From NCBI RefSeq assembly GCF_014174165.1, contig NZ_JABEQN010000009.1:1-64000 (forward strand): DNA of 64,000 nt. Direction: 5' to 3'. Positions 17,842 through 28,015 of the stretch are shown piece after piece (positions within the stretch are counted from its first letter, which is position 1; each line of letters begins with the position of its first letter). The notes under the pieces were generated by a model. It did no database searches. It saw only the letters and a program-made list of their open reading frames with translations, and was not told the origin of the DNA. Source of the DNA: Gluconacetobacter dulcium (GTDB lineage Bacteria; Pseudomonadota; Alphaproteobacteria; Acetobacterales; Acetobacteraceae). Made by a program: the position numbers and the translations under genes.

Positions 17842-18609
17842 ATGACAGATATCAAAAAAACCATTTCCTTTACGCCAATGACGCTCGGTGAAATCATTGG
17901 AGAGAAAGAGGCGGAACAAATATACAATGAAAATCCATCGAATAGCGATATAATTGAAAATATGTCTTTTTATGACGTGTCAATTATCGTTGACGGCTAC
18001 CATATAAGAGAACCATTTCTTAATAGATATAAAGGTAATAAATATAGTGGATCGGCGATGCACAAACTTGTCGAGTCATGGGTCCGCTGCGTCGAGAATT
18101 GGGTATTCCACGAATATATGCATATTGCCGAGAAAGACCACGATGGGCTGAGCATGCACACTATCGGATATGACGCCATGCTCGATGAAGATAAAAACGA
18201 TGAAGAAAAATTCTCCAACGAAGCAACGCTGAAGAATTTCCAGGATTCTCGGTTCAATGTTCACGGAAAAATAAGAACATTGGATGTATCTGCGATATGG
18301 AATATTTGCACTCTGAAAGTTCGAGAAGGTGGGGTGGCCTTTCAATCCGGTGTGGATGCCAGGATCGCAACCCAGTTGTTTATAGAAGCTGACAAAGGAG
18401 CCGATTTAATTTGCTTAGTGACAGCAGATGGCGATTTTGGACCTGCCATTTCGTATATTAAGACACGATATAAAAATGTAAAAATTTGCGTCCTTTCCTA
18501 CAATAATCTGGACCGTAAGAAAGAACTCGTATCAAGTTCGGACGCCTTTTATAGAATGAACAGAGACGCGAAACTTGAGGATATAAGAGATTTTATTTTC
18601 AAGGGGTAA
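17842..18609 (+). CDS. NYN-domain (PIN-like) putative nuclease
   Basis: A 255-residue protein with the signatures of an NYN/DUF88 (LabA-like) nuclease: an early acidic residue in SIIVDGYHI, the motif QSGVDARIATQLFIEA and the metal site LVTADGDFGPAISYIK. NYN proteins usually cleave RNA. The start has AGGAAG upstream. The region 17750-18610 is clearly A/T-richer than its neighbours and uses codons such as ATA and AAA freely, a sign of recent transfer. It abuts a broken SRAP gene on the opposite strand with an 11-nt overlap. A defence role is possible but not shown. Confidence 0.75.
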   Translation: MTDIKKTISFTPMTLGEIIGEKEAEQIYNENPSNSDIIENMSFYDVSIIVDGYHIREPFLNRYKGNKYSGSAMHKLVESWVRCVENWVFHEYMHIAEKDHDGLSMHTIGYDAMLDEDKNDEEKFSNEATLKNFQDSRFNVHGKIRTLDVSAIWNICTLKVREGGVAFQSGVDARIATQLFIEADKGADLICLVTADGDFGPAISYIKTRYKNVKICVLSYNNLDRKKELVSSSDAFYRMNRDAKLEDIRDFIFKG

Positions 18610-18937
18610 TATATGTCCGCATCAGGGCGCCTTCGATGGTGCTTCCCACCAACCCCCCATCCGCCAACGGCCGCTGAAGCCTTAACGCCTCGTCCGCCGG
18701 TGCCGTCATCCACAAATCCATATCCTCCTGCCGCGTCAGGATGACAGACATGGCCTTGGGATGAACGGTGCCGACCTCCTGGTTGGCTTCAGTGGTCAGG
18801 AATCCATACAGGTCGTCTGTCGTCTCGCCATCGGCCAGCTTCCTGACTGATGTCCACCGGCACCAGAGCCCGGCGAAAAAGGCCAGCGGCTCACCATCGG
18901 CCCCGGCGAACCAGACCTGGCGGCTTCCTTTGTTCAT
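18599..18937 (-). pseudogene. SRAP (HMCES/YedK-like) fragment, C-terminal part only
   Basis: The 112 residues match the C-terminal half of SOS-response-associated peptidase proteins: a GEPLAFFAGLWCRW segment, FLTTEAN, and HPKAMSVIL, corresponding to the family's AGLW, TTxAN and HxRMPVIL motifs. The N-terminus, which carries the catalytic Cys2 and the DNA-binding pocket that crosslinks abasic sites, is missing. It therefore looks like a remnant cut by the insertion of the neighbouring AlbA_2 gene. SRAP genes often sit beside imuAB-dnaE2, which lies 2.6 kb away. Confidence 0.75.
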
Positions 18938-18957
18938 GTCAGACGAACATGTTCTGG

Positions 18958-20976
18958 CTATGAATCTTTAGCTGAATGGCTTTCATTTAAGTCCTTTAAT
19001 GCTCTTGAGAATCGTTCTTCGTGCGGGTCACACTCAACGGCTCGCTCGAAGGCGTGGCGTGTTTCTGCCAGGGGGGCTTTGCGCCAACGCAGCACGCGCC
19101 CCAAATCGTACCAGGCCCAAGCATGACGTGTTTGGGGGGCTGCCATCTGCACAACACGCTGCAACATTTCCTTCGCGTCGTCCAATAGGCGCGTATATGC
19201 GATTCTACTGCTTTGCCGATTTCGCGGCCTGCTTTTGCTGGCGAGCTTTATTTTTACTTGAGCATACTCATGGAGTGCTTTTACATCACGTAAAATAGCA
19301 TCTCCGGCCAGCCCGAAGTATCGGTGGGCTCTTTCGAGCCGTCCGGCGCGCTTCTCTTGTATTGCAGCGTCAAATGCTTCGTCTACCGCTTCCAGTAACG
19401 GCAGTTGATCAAGCCAAGAAATAGCTTGTGGCTTACTCCCTGCATCGAGGTATGCTGACGCAATGGGGGTAATCAACGGTGCTGGATTGACTTCCGGATT
19501 TCGACTTCTGAATTCCAGACATATTTCTTCGGCACCTCGAATATTGCTCCGCGATATCAGTTCTTTTGCCAACTCTACGGCAAAACTAAGTGTGGCAGAG
19601 TTACTTCTATATGCTTCTTGTAGGCGTTCTAATACTCCTTGTGCATCACCAATCATCCGCAAATGTGCCACATCCTGAAGGACGAGAATAGCTTTGTACT
19701 CTGGATGTACTGGCAAGGTTGCGCGAAAATATGACCTTGCTTCATCGAAATCAAAGCGAGGCGGTGGGGAGCCATTCTGCTCCATCGTGCGTCGGACTTT
19801 AGGTATACCCGTTCCTCGCCCTTCGGCTAGCCTCAGTTCTTTTAGAAGATCTCCAATGCGGCGATTACGAGCGGGCACGGGCGGCAACGGCACAGAGCCG
19901 TCCAGATGCTTGATTTCAATGCCCGGCACGGGACCCGGATAGCTAATGATTTCCATGCGGTCTGGAAAGAGATAAATCTTAATCGGCTCCGGCTCGCCCT
20001 CATACGAACGGTGGTAGACAGCATTCACCAAAGTTTCTCGCAGGGCAGGTGAGGGATAGCTAACTGAATGAATAGCTTGCGTGCGTCCAGGTAGTTTTTG
20101 AATCATACGTACAGACAGGCTTTCCAGATAAGAAAGACATTCTCGAAGCTGCTCATGAATGGGGCGCTTGCTGAACACTTTTTCTTCCAGAACGTCGCCT
20201 GTATTATCTGCCGTGAATTGAACAACTTCTATCCTCGCTCCGGGAAACCACTGTTCCGGGTCTTGGCTGAAAAAAAGAAGCCCTACATTACGCGGAGCAT
20301 CATGCCCGTTAACCGGGTCCGCAATCCGTAGCATCCGATAGAGTGTTTTGGTGTCGGTCTCGTCCACTAGGCCACTATGAACATCGTTCAGAAACTCGCG
20401 CACCTTGGTTTCGCGAATGTCCAGTACGCTGGCATGTAATGCGCGCCGATCATCGAACGGTACGCGCGCAGTCATTTGTATGAGTTGGCGCTTCAGTTCC
20501 GGCTTGCTATCGGAGTCTACGGATTCAGACCCCAGCCTAATATAAAATTTGCGGCGTGTGCCTTTTTCTGTAGATTCAGGCGCTTGGTGAGGACGTGCGT
20601 CGCTACCTGGAGCCCAAATTACCAGAATTCGTTGTCCTTTGTAGACTTCTGGTGAAAGGACAGGTTGATATAATGGGTCAATGGTGTTGCAGTGTCCTCG
20701 TATCCATATTTGGGCATCTTCGATCTCTTTGGCAGTCAGCCCCTTAGCCGGCAGAATGGCGGCACCATCTTGCTCAGCAACGCCAACGACGATGTAGCCA
20801 CCATTTAGGTTCTGAAAGTCATTCGCAAAGGCGCAAATCGTTCGAATACATTGAGCGCCGGTGGTCTTCTCGTCCCAAGATGCCTTGAACTCAACACGGG
20901 CAGATTCGACGCCTTGTAGGTGTAGCAAATCATCGACGTTGATGGGAATAATGGAAGACAAAACTTGGACTTTCAT
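18958..20976 (-). CDS. AlbA_2 (Schlafen-like)/ATPase protein with TPR-like C-terminus
   Basis: A 672-residue multidomain protein. Residues about 10-130 are an AlbA_2 domain (ESARVEFKASWDEKT, ICAFANDFQNLNGGYIVVGV). Residues about 310-440 resemble a GHKL-type ATP-binding module found in this family (PSPALRETLVNAVYHRSY, GRGTGIPKVRRTMEQNG). The last 230 residues are helical repeats of TPR type (RAGRLERAHRYFGLAGDAI, HAWAWYDLGRVLRW). Family members are annotated as transcriptional regulators or ATP-binding proteins, and some sit in defence islands. Being next to an NYN gene and an integrase makes defence plausible. It lies between two SOS remnants and is probably an insertion. Confidence 0.75.
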   Translation of the reverse strand: MKVQVLSSIIPINVDDLLHLQGVESARVEFKASWDEKTTGAQCIRTICAFANDFQNLNGGYIVVGVAEQDGAAILPAKGLTAKEIEDAQIWIRGHCNTIDPLYQPVLSPEVYKGQRILVIWAPGSDARPHQAPESTEKGTRRKFYIRLGSESVDSDSKPELKRQLIQMTARVPFDDRRALHASVLDIRETKVREFLNDVHSGLVDETDTKTLYRMLRIADPVNGHDAPRNVGLLFFSQDPEQWFPGARIEVVQFTADNTGDVLEEKVFSKRPIHEQLRECLSYLESLSVRMIQKLPGRTQAIHSVSYPSPALRETLVNAVYHRSYEGEPEPIKIYLFPDRMEIISYPGPVPGIEIKHLDGSVPLPPVPARNRRIGDLLKELRLAEGRGTGIPKVRRTMEQNGSPPPRFDFDEARSYFRATLPVHPEYKAILVLQDVAHLRMIGDAQGVLERLQEAYRSNSATLSFAVELAKELISRSNIRGAEEICLEFRSRNPEVNPAPLITPIASAYLDAGSKPQAISWLDQLPLLEAVDEAFDAAIQEKRAGRLERAHRYFGLAGDAILRDVKALHEYAQVKIKLASKSRPRNRQSSRIAYTRLLDDAKEMLQRVVQMAAPQTRHAWAWYDLGRVLRWRKAPLAETRHAFERAVECDPHEERFSRALKDLNESHSAKDS

Positions 20977-21103
20977 GGAAGATGTTGATGGAATCTGTTA
21001 GTATAAATGTGGCGGTTGCATCGGTTTATCCTAGTGCCCGATGTTATATACTCTCGCTATTATCGTGCTATCTATTTTCCTAGCTTGCCTGTCGGTCGAT
21101 TTA

Positions 21104-21250
21104 TGAAGCATCGTAACAGAAGGCGACATAAGTGGCGAGAGATATCCCGGCTTTCCGCAAGGGGCTCATGCTGATTACTTTTCCGCCATTCTCCAACGCA
21201 CCCTTGAGCGGACTTAGCTCGGGATCGAGGGCTGCCGCGATCAATTGAAA
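21104..21250 (-). other. Coding-like remnant in a 523-nt gap
   Basis: The gap between the AlbA_2 gene and the imuA operator has no convincing gene. One leftward frame of about 49 codons reads QLIAAALDPELSPLKGALE and on to a stop near 21104. It has no good start or ribosome site and is probably the tail of a lost gene. The rest of the gap is featureless apart from the operator at its right end. Confidence 0.3.
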
Positions 21251-21499
21251 AAAAGACCCCGAGTACTGTGTTTCTGCATTTCTGGATGGCCTACTCTTCG
21301 TCGTAATCGTTCGTATCGTCTGCTGGGTTTGTCATCACGGAATACAGGTTGCACATCGCTGCCTGCCTTCCACCGTCGGCCAGAGAAAACGCCCGTGAGT
21401 CAAAGCCTTGCAGATATCAGAAACATAGCCGGGCCTCAGCCGTTCCCCGCACTGTGCCACATCTCCGGAGATCGTGCCTTGACTCTCGTCGCATTTAAG

Positions 21500-21514
21500 G
21501 AACAAATCATGAAC
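21500..21514 (+). promoter_or_regulatory. LexA operator (SOS box) upstream of imuA
   Basis: GAAC, seven bases (AAATCAT), GAAC: the exact alphaproteobacterial LexA consensus GAAC-N7-GAAC, 38 nt before the imuA start. It implies that the imuA-imuB-dnaE2 operon is induced by DNA damage. Confidence 0.85.
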
Positions 21515-21552
21515 TCTTATCACTGACGCCCGCCAGCATCGGACGGATCGAG

Positions 21553-22335
21553 ATGACCACGAAGGGGAGCCAAGCCCAGAAGAAGCCTGCCCTGGAAGCG
21601 CTCCAGGCGACCATTGCCCGCATCGAGGGACACAAGAACCGCAAGCGTGCCGTCCTGCCGTTCGGGGTGAAGGCGATCGATACGAGACTGCCGGGTGGCG
21701 GCCTGGCCCTCGGGGCGCTCCACGAAGTGGCCGGGGGCGGGAATGACGCCCTGAACGCGACGGCAGCGGCCCTGTTCGCCGCAGGGATTGCCGCCCGGAC
21801 CAAGGGCAAGGTGCTGTGGATTGTCACCCGGCAGGACATCTTTGCGCCGGCTCTCGATCAGGCTGGCCTTGCTGCCCGCCGGGTCATCCATGTCGAAGCA
21901 TCCTCGGACAACGACGCCCTGGCCTGCTTCGAGGAAGGGCTGCGCCATGGCGGGCTGGGTTCCGTGGTCGCCGAGGTCGGGCGGCTGACGATGACGGCCT
22001 CGCGGCGCTTGCAGATCGCCGCCGAAGGGACCGGGACCATCGGCCTGGCTGTCCGGAGATGGCGCCGCCAGACGGAAGCCGCCGATTTCGGACAGCCGAC
22101 AGCCAGCACCACACGCTGGCGGGTCTCGGTCCTGCCATCTGCGCCGCTTCCCGTGCCCGGCGTGGAACGGCCCCGGTGGATGCTGGAATTGCTGCGCGCG
22201 CGATCGGGGGAATGCGCGGATTTCGAGGTGGAGGGGTGCGATGCCAACGGGAGGATCGAATCGTGTGGTGTCGCTCTACCTGCCTCTGTGGCCGACGGAG
22301 CGCATCAGGAAGAAGCTGAGCAACGCCGCGCCTGA
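21553..22335 (+). CDS. imuA: ImuA, SOS mutagenesis cassette protein
   Basis: A RecA/SulA-related protein that works with ImuB and DnaE2 in translesion synthesis. The family opening is present (LPFGVKAIDTRLPGGGLALGALHEVAG), then VLWIVTRQDIFAPAL, HVEASSDNDALACFEEGL and a polymerase-partner tail. The length of 260 aa is typical. It is the first gene after the LexA box and overlaps imuB by 95 nt in another frame, as is common for this pair. Confidence 0.92.
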   Translation: MTTKGSQAQKKPALEALQATIARIEGHKNRKRAVLPFGVKAIDTRLPGGGLALGALHEVAGGGNDALNATAAALFAAGIAARTKGKVLWIVTRQDIFAPALDQAGLAARRVIHVEASSDNDALACFEEGLRHGGLGSVVAEVGRLTMTASRRLQIAAEGTGTIGLAVRRWRRQTEAADFGQPTASTTRWRVSVLPSAPLPVPGVERPRWMLELLRARSGECADFEVEGCDANGRIESCGVALPASVADGAHQEEAEQRRA

Positions 22336-23785
22336 GACACCGCTGGCCCTTGTCGGCCGGGAAGGCAGCCGTCGCGTCGTCATGTCCGCCGACCTCGCCG
22401 CCCGCAAGATCGGGGTGACGCCCGGCATTCCGGTTGCCAAGGCCCAGGCGCTCTATCCCGATCTGACCATCATGGATGCCGACCCCGACGGCGACCGGGC
22501 CGGGCTGGAGGCTCTGGCTCTCTGGTTCCAGCGGCGGATCGCGCCGATCGTGGCGGTGGACGCATCCGGCGGCCTGCCCGATGGCATCGTAATGGATACG
22601 ACCGGCACGGATCATCTGCATGGTGGCGAGCCGGCGATGCTGGAAACCGTGGTCCGTCGCCTGGCTGATTCAGGCTTTACCGCCAAGGCCACGATCGCCG
22701 GAACCTGGGGTGCCGCCCATGCAGTGACCAGATATGGACGCGGCCGGATCGTCATCGTGCCCGATGGAGGCGTCCCCGACGCGCTCTGCAACCTGCCGAT
22801 CGAGGCATTGCGGCTTCCGGCTGCCGTCATCGAGGGCTTGCGGACGCTGGGTATCTCCCGGATCGGCAAGCTGGCCGCCATGCCGCGCGCGCCGCTGACC
22901 TTGCGGTTCGGGCCGGAACTGGAACGCCGTCTGGACCAGGCTTATGGGCGCGTCGCCGAACCGATTCTGGCCGTGCGTCCGGTCGATCCGGTTTCTGTCG
23001 CGCGCAACTTCGCCGAACCCATCGGCGCGGCCGAGACCATCGCCCGTTATATCGGCAAGCTGGTTCCTGTCCTGTGCGAGGGGCTGGATGCGAGGGGCGA
23101 CGGCATCCGCCTGCTCGACCTCCTGTTGCACCGGGTGGACAGCCAGACCCAGACCATCCGGATCGCCACGGCCCGGCCGGCAAGGGACGCGAAGCATCTG
23201 ACACGCCTGCTGTGCGAGAAGATCGAGACGATCGATCCGGGCTATGGCATCGAGCGCATGGAACTGGTCGCCGTCCTCGCCGAACCGATGGAGGTCAGGC
23301 AGCGGGTTTCCTCGCTGATCGAAGAGGAAGAAGCTGACATTTCCGGCCTGATCGACACGCTGGCCAATCGTGTCGGCGGGGAATCGCTCTACCGGTTTGC
23401 CCCTGTGGAGAGCGACATCCCCGAGCGGTCGGTCTGCCGGGTGCCGGCACTGGCTCCGGATGACGGCACCACCTGGCCGGCCGGATGGCCACGACCGACC
23501 CGGCTGCTCTCCCGGCCGGAACCTGTCCAGGCCATGGCCGAACTGCCGGACCAGCCGCCGATCTTCTTTATCTGGCGCGGCATCCGGCATCGCGTGCGCT
23601 GCGCCGACGGGCCTGAGCGCGTCTTCGGAGAATGGTGGCAGGGCGATGCGGAACTGACGATCGCGCGGGATTATTTCCGGATCGAGGACACGGCCGGCGA
23701 CCGGTTCTGGGTCTTCCGCGAGGGCGACGGCGAGCATGGAGAAACCGGCTCGCAGAGATGGTTCATGCACGGGCTGTTCGCATGA
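22241..23785 (+). CDS. imuB: ImuB, Y-family polymerase-like protein
   Basis: A non-catalytic Y-family polymerase homologue that links DnaE2 to the sliding clamp. The first acidic metal ligand of DinB (DMDAF) is replaced here by YLPLWP, and the later SxDE motif reads [13 protein letters not shown], so the active site is lost, as known for ImuB. The middle has the fingers/thumb pattern ([22 protein letters not shown]). 514 aa. Its stop overlaps the dnaE2 start as ATGA. Confidence 0.92.
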   Translation: MPTGGSNRVVSLYLPLWPTERIRKKLSNAAPETPLALVGREGSRRVVMSADLAARKIGVTPGIPVAKAQALYPDLTIMDADPDGDRAGLEALALWFQRRIAPIVAVDASGGLPDGIVMDTTGTDHLHGGEPAMLETVVRRLADSGFTAKATIAGTWGAAHAVTRYGRGRIVIVPDGGVPDALCNLPIEALRLPAAVIEGLRTLGISRIGKLAAMPRAPLTLRFGPELERRLDQAYGRVAEPILAVRPVDPVSVARNFAEPIGAAETIARYIGKLVPVLCEGLDARGDGIRLLDLLLHRVDSQTQTIRIATARPARDAKHLTRLLCEKIETIDPGYGIERMELVAVLAEPMEVRQRVSSLIEEEEADISGLIDTLANRVGGESLYRFAPVESDIPERSVCRVPALAPDDGTTWPAGWPRPTRLLSRPEPVQAMAELPDQPPIFFIWRGIRHRVRCADGPERVFGEWWQGDAELTIARDYFRIEDTAGDRFWVFREGDGEHGETGSQRWFMHGLFA

Positions 23786-26700
23786 CCCGATACGCCGAAC
23801 TCCAGGTCACCAGTTATTTCTCGTTCCTGCGCGGGGTGTCGTCGCCTGCCGAACTGTTTGCCCAGGCCAAGCGCCTCGGACTCCCCGCCATCGGGATCAC
23901 GGATCGCAACACGCTCGCCGGCATCGTCCAGGCTCATATCGCGGCGAAAGATACCGGCATACGGCTGGTGGTCGGATGCCGGCTCGACCTCGCCGACTTT
24001 CCGCCGGTCCTGGTCTATCCGATGGATCGTTCGGCGTACGGCCGGTTATGTCGGCTGCTGTCGATCGGCAAGGCGCGCGCCGGCAAGGGCAAATGCCTGC
24101 TGAACTGGGCCGATCTGGCCGAGTGGGGTGACGGACTGCTGGCCGTGCTGGTGCCGGATGTCGCCGGCGAGGACTGCGCCCTGCATCTGCGGAAGCTGCG
24201 GGATGCCTTCGGGGATCGGGCCTATATGGCCCTTACCCTGCGCCGCCGGCCGAACGACCAGATGCGGCTCTATGAATTGGCGAACCTGGCCCATGCGCGC
24301 CGGGTGAAGACCGTCGTCACCAATGACATCCTGTTCGATATCCATGACCGTCGCATCCTCCAGGATGTCGTCACCTGCGTCCGGCATAATACGACCATCG
24401 ACCGGGCCGGCTTCGTCCGTGAGCGTCATGCCGATCGCTATCTCAAGCCGCCCCAGGAGATCGCGCGCCTGTTCTCACGATATCCCGAAGCGATCGACCG
24501 GAGCATGGAGATCGTCGATCGCTGCCGGTTCAGCCTCGACGACCTGGCCTATCAATATCCGGACGAAATCACGACGCCAGGCCAGACACCCCAGGAGGCA
24601 CTGGAGGCCCTGACATGGGAAGGTGCCCGAGCCTTCTACACGGATGGCATCCCCGAGGACGTGGCCGAAATTCTGCGTCATGAACTGGCGCTGATCGGGC
24701 GGATGGCCTACGCGCCCTACTTCCTGACGGTGAACAGCATCGTCCGCGAGGCAAGGCGGCGGGGTATCCTGTGCCAGGGTCGCGGATCGGCGGCCAATAG
24801 CGCCGTCTGTTTCGTGCTGGGCATCACGGCGATTGACCCGTCGCGGACGACGTTGCTGTTCGAACGGTTCATCTCGGAAGAGCGGGGCGAGCCGCCGGAC
24901 ATCGACGTGGATTTCGAGCATGCCCGTCGCGAGGAAATCATCCAGTGGATTTATGACCATTACGGTCGCACCCGCGCGGCACTGACCGCCGTGGTCACCC
25001 GGTATCGGGCCAAGGGGGCTCTCCGTGATGTTGGCAAGGTGATGGGGCTGCCGGAAGACCTGATCTCCCTGCTGTCGAAACAGATATGGGGCTGGTCGCG
25101 CGAGGTCGATGCGGAGAAATTCGCCGAGACCGGAATCGACCTGACCGACCGGCGTATCCGTCTGACGCTCGATCTGGCGCGTGCCCTGATCGGCGTGCCG
25201 CGTCATCTGTCCCAACATCCGGGTGGCTTCGTGCTGACCCACGACCGGCTGGACGAACTGGTGCCGATCGAACCGGCGGCGATGGATAACCGTCAGACCA
25301 TCGAATGGGACAAGGACGATATCGACGCGCTGAAATTCATGAAGGTGGATGTGCTGGCGCTCGGCATGCTGACCTGCATGAAGAAAAGCCTCGACCTGCT
25401 GGCCGAGCATAAGGGGCAGGCGCTAACCCTGGCCACCATCCCGGCCGAAGACCCGCGAACCTATGCCATGATCCGCAAGGCGGACACGATCGGCGTGTTC
25501 CAGATCGAGTCCCGCGCCCAGATGTCGATGCTGCCGCGCCTGAAGCCCCGGACCTATTATGACCTGGTGATCGAGGTCGCCATCGTCAGACCCGGACCGA
25601 TCCAGGGTGATATGGTTCATCCGTATCTGCGCCGGCGGGAGGGATTGGAGCATCCGGACTATCCGACGCCGGAACTGGAAGAGGTGCTGAAGCGGACCCT
25701 CGGCGTGCCGCTCTTCCAGGAACAGGTGATGCAGGTGGCCATGGTCTGCGCCGGGTTCACGGCAGCCGAGGCGGACGGCCTGCGCCGGGCCATGGCGACC
25801 TTCAAGAACACCGGCACGGTATCGAAATTCCAGACCCGCCTGCTCGAAGGCATGAGGGAGAACGGATATCCGGAGGAATTCGCCGAGCGCATCTACCAGC
25901 AGCTTGAGGGCTTCGGCTCCTACGGCTTCCCGGAAAGCCATGCCGCGTCGTTCGCCATCCTGGCCTATTCGTCGTCGTGGATGAAATGCCGCCATCCGGA
26001 CGTGTTCCTGGCCTCATTACTGAACAGCCAGCCGATGGGCTTCTACGCGCCGTCCCAGCTTGTCCGCGACGCCCAGGCTCATGGGGTGGAAGTCCGGCCG
26101 ATCTGCGTGAACCGGTCCCGGTGGGATGCCACGCTGGAAGGGCCGGAACGGGCGAACGGCCTGTTCGCGGTGCGGCTCGGGATGAACCTGGTGAAGGGGC
26201 TGGCCAACGAGGATGCCGCGCGGATCGTGGCGGCTCGTGGGAATCGGCCCTTTTCCTCGATCGACGATCTGTGGCGGCGATCCGGCGTGAAGGCCGCTGC
26301 CCTGACCCATCTGGCCGAGGCTGATGCGTTCCGTCCGGGGTTCGGGCTGGCCCGGCGCGAGGCATTGTGGGCCATCAAGGCGCTACGGGATGAACCGTTG
26401 CCCTTGTTCGCGGCTGCGGCCATCACGCGGGAGGCCGAGGAACCCGATGTCCTGCTCCAGCCCATGCGGGCCGGCGCCGAGGTGGCAAGGGACTATAACC
26501 GTGTCGGCCTGACCCTACGGGATCATCCGGTTGCCTTCCTGCGGGATGATCTGCGCCGGGAAGGCATCCTGTCATGCCGGGACGCAATCGGGGCCAAGGA
26601 CGGCAAGCGGATGACGGCAGCCGGAATCGTCCTGGTGCGCCAACGGCCGGGCTCGTCCAAGGGGGTGGTCTTCATGACGCTGGAGGATGAGACGGCGACG

Positions 26701-26952
26701 CTGAATGTCATCGTGTGGGCGGACGTGTTCGAGAAGTTCCGGCCGGTGGTCCTGTCCGCGAGCATGGTGGCTGTGAAGGGACGGCTTCAGAAGGAGGGGG
26801 AAGTGATCCATCTGATCGCCCTGGAGATTACGGACCGGTCGGCGCTGCTGGCGGATGTCGGGAACCGGGCGGGTCGTGGGGATGGGGTCGGGATGGGGGT
26901 GGATGAGATCGATGGTGACCTGATCGCTGTTAGGTCGCGGAATTTCCACTGA
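23782..26952 (+). CDS. dnaE2: Error-prone DNA polymerase III alpha subunit DnaE2
   Basis: The catalytic polymerase of the SOS mutagenesis cassette, 1056 aa. It opens with the degenerate PHP domain of DnaE2 ([19 protein letters not shown]), with the metal ligands of the replicative DnaE altered. The polymerase core has [34 protein letters not shown] and QHPGGFVLT. Next come the HhH region and an OB fold ([18 protein letters not shown]), ending in VRSRNFH as usual. ATG 23782 overlaps the imuB stop; an upstream frame reads through imuB and is not used. Confidence 0.95.
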   Translation: MTRYAELQVTSYFSFLRGVSSPAELFAQAKRLGLPAIGITDRNTLAGIVQAHIAAKDTGIRLVVGCRLDLADFPPVLVYPMDRSAYGRLCRLLSIGKARAGKGKCLLNWADLAEWGDGLLAVLVPDVAGEDCALHLRKLRDAFGDRAYMALTLRRRPNDQMRLYELANLAHARRVKTVVTNDILFDIHDRRILQDVVTCVRHNTTIDRAGFVRERHADRYLKPPQEIARLFSRYPEAIDRSMEIVDRCRFSLDDLAYQYPDEITTPGQTPQEALEALTWEGARAFYTDGIPEDVAEILRHELALIGRMAYAPYFLTVNSIVREARRRGILCQGRGSAANSAVCFVLGITAIDPSRTTLLFERFISEERGEPPDIDVDFEHARREEIIQWIYDHYGRTRAALTAVVTRYRAKGALRDVGKVMGLPEDLISLLSKQIWGWSREVDAEKFAETGIDLTDRRIRLTLDLARALIGVPRHLSQHPGGFVLTHDRLDELVPIEPAAMDNRQTIEWDKDDIDALKFMKVDVLALGMLTCMKKSLDLLAEHKGQALTLATIPAEDPRTYAMIRKADTIGVFQIESRAQMSMLPRLKPRTYYDLVIEVAIVRPGPIQGDMVHPYLRRREGLEHPDYPTPELEEVLKRTLGVPLFQEQVMQVAMVCAGFTAAEADGLRRAMATFKNTGTVSKFQTRLLEGMRENGYPEEFAERIYQQLEGFGSYGFPESHAASFAILAYSSSWMKCRHPDVFLASLLNSQPMGFYAPSQLVRDAQAHGVEVRPICVNRSRWDATLEGPERANGLFAVRLGMNLVKGLANEDAARIVAARGNRPFSSIDDLWRRSGVKAAALTHLAEADAFRPGFGLARREALWAIKALRDEPLPLFAAAAITREAEEPDVLLQPMRAGAEVARDYNRVGLTLRDHPVAFLRDDLRREGILSCRDAIGAKDGKRMTAAGIVLVRQRPGSSKGVVFMTLEDETATLNVIVWADVFEKFRPVVLSASMVAVKGRLQKEGEVIHLIALEITDRSALLADVGNRAGRGDGVGMGVDEIDGDLIAVRSRNFH

Positions 26953-27011
26953 ATCTGGGGCTGGCCGTGTTCCTCCGGAGGGGCGGACGGCGATGCCTCT
27001 CTGGGGGATTG

Positions 27012-27156
27012 TCCGGCTGCCGCCGGATGTGGCGGTTACGGGGCTGCGCCTGCGGGCCAAGGGTCGATGAATGGCACCGTGACGCGGATAGGGACGTGAC
27101 CACGATCTCCCGGCGGAGCCGGGCATGCCGTCCTGCCTCCTTCGAGGCCCCCTTCA
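27012..27156. repeat. GC-rich palindromic element, copy 1 (after dnaE2)
   Basis: Starts 60 nt past the dnaE2 stop. It consists of hairpin TCCGGC-TGCC-GCCGGA, the box GGCGGTTACG (27031-27040), about 70 variable bases, hairpin CCCGGC-GGA-GCCGGG (27109-27123) and hairpin GCCTC-CTTC-GAGGC, followed by CCCCTTCAG. The same order recurs at 40.9 and 53.8 kb, and part of it at 63.1 kb. No gene is supported in the 305-nt gap, although short frames run through the repeat. Confidence 0.75.
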
Positions 27157-27257
27157 GCCATCCGCATAAGCGCCATGACCTATGACATCGCCGAGTCAAA
27201 AACGGTGGTTTCCGGGTTCCGGTCAAGCACTCATCTTTTATTCGCAACGGATCGTGT

Positions 27258-27842
27258 TCAAAAAGCGGCCTTTTGGTGAGCATTTGGGGCTGTGAGGCGC
27301 TGAATCGTAGAGATCGAGACGCCCAGGACACCGGCGATCTGCCCGTTCGTGCTGCCAGTCGCCGCCATCTCCATGGCATGCTCTTTTTGCCTGACCGTCA
27401 GCTTCGGCCGCCTTCCCAGCCTCTTCCCTGCGGCCCGAGCGGCCTCCAGTCCGGCCAGTGTCCGCTCTTTGATGATTTCCCTCTCAAACTCTGCGAATGC
27501 CGCCAAGATGGTCAGGAAGAGGCGCCCGTTCGGCGTGTTCGTCTCGACGCCGATATTCAAAATCCTCAAGTTGATCGCGCGATCATTCAGAATCCTGATT
27601 AGGCCGATAACGTCCACGGTGTCCCGGCCCAGCCTGTCCAGCTTCGCCGCCACCAGACTGTCGCCGGACTTCAGAATCCGCAACAGAGAGGACATGCCGG
27701 GACGCGACAGAGCCGGAACTCCGCCAGAGATAATGTCCTGAATGATCATGTCGTCAGACAGTCCCTCCCGTCGTAACGACAATATCTGCGGGTCATTTGT
27801 CTGGCCCTCTGTTGACACCCGCGCGTAACCGAAACGTCTCAT
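27258..27842 (-). CDS. Serine recombinase (resolvase/invertase family)
   Basis: A 194-residue small serine recombinase. The catalytic Ser is in FGYARVSTEGQ, and the helper residues lie in VAAKLDRLGRDTVDVIGLI, then LFLTILAAFAEFEREIIKERT. The C-terminal HTH reads EMAATGSTNGQIAGVLGVSISTIQRL. The start at 27842 gives the standard MRRFGYARVS opening. It may resolve cointegrates or dimers of a transposon now lost. The motif TGTTCAAAAA appears on both sides of the gene (near 27253 and 27901), a possible border. Confidence 0.9.
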   Translation of the reverse strand: MRRFGYARVSTEGQTNDPQILSLRREGLSDDMIIQDIISGGVPALSRPGMSSLLRILKSGDSLVAAKLDRLGRDTVDVIGLIRILNDRAINLRILNIGVETNTPNGRLFLTILAAFAEFEREIIKERTLAGLEAARAAGKRLGRRPKLTVRQKEHAMEMAATGSTNGQIAGVLGVSISTIQRLTAPNAHQKAAF

Positions 27843-27939
27843 GCTCAAAAACCTCGTTTTCAATCTGTGGTTCTGGGCGCGCCTGAATACGACGCGGGCA
27901 TGTTCAAAAACCACGGATTCTGGTCACTGCAATCAGTGT

Positions 27940-27978
27940 AGTGTGGCCAGAAATGCATTTCATATTTCTGGCCACACT
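27940..27978. promoter_or_regulatory. 15-bp perfect inverted repeat between resolvase and secreted-protein genes
   Basis: AGTGTGGCCAGAAAT and its exact complement, separated by 9 nt, in the 173-nt divergent gap upstream of the resolvase. It could be a recombination subsite, an operator for either gene, or a hairpin. The length and perfection make chance unlikely. Confidence 0.65.
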
Positions 27979-28015
27979 GCGTTCGGGCTTTGGCTACGGG
28001 GATGATGGGCGGCAG

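Noticed and set aside
21245-21526. 93-codon frame upstream of imuA
   Set aside because: It crosses the LexA box and has no domain; the region is regulatory.
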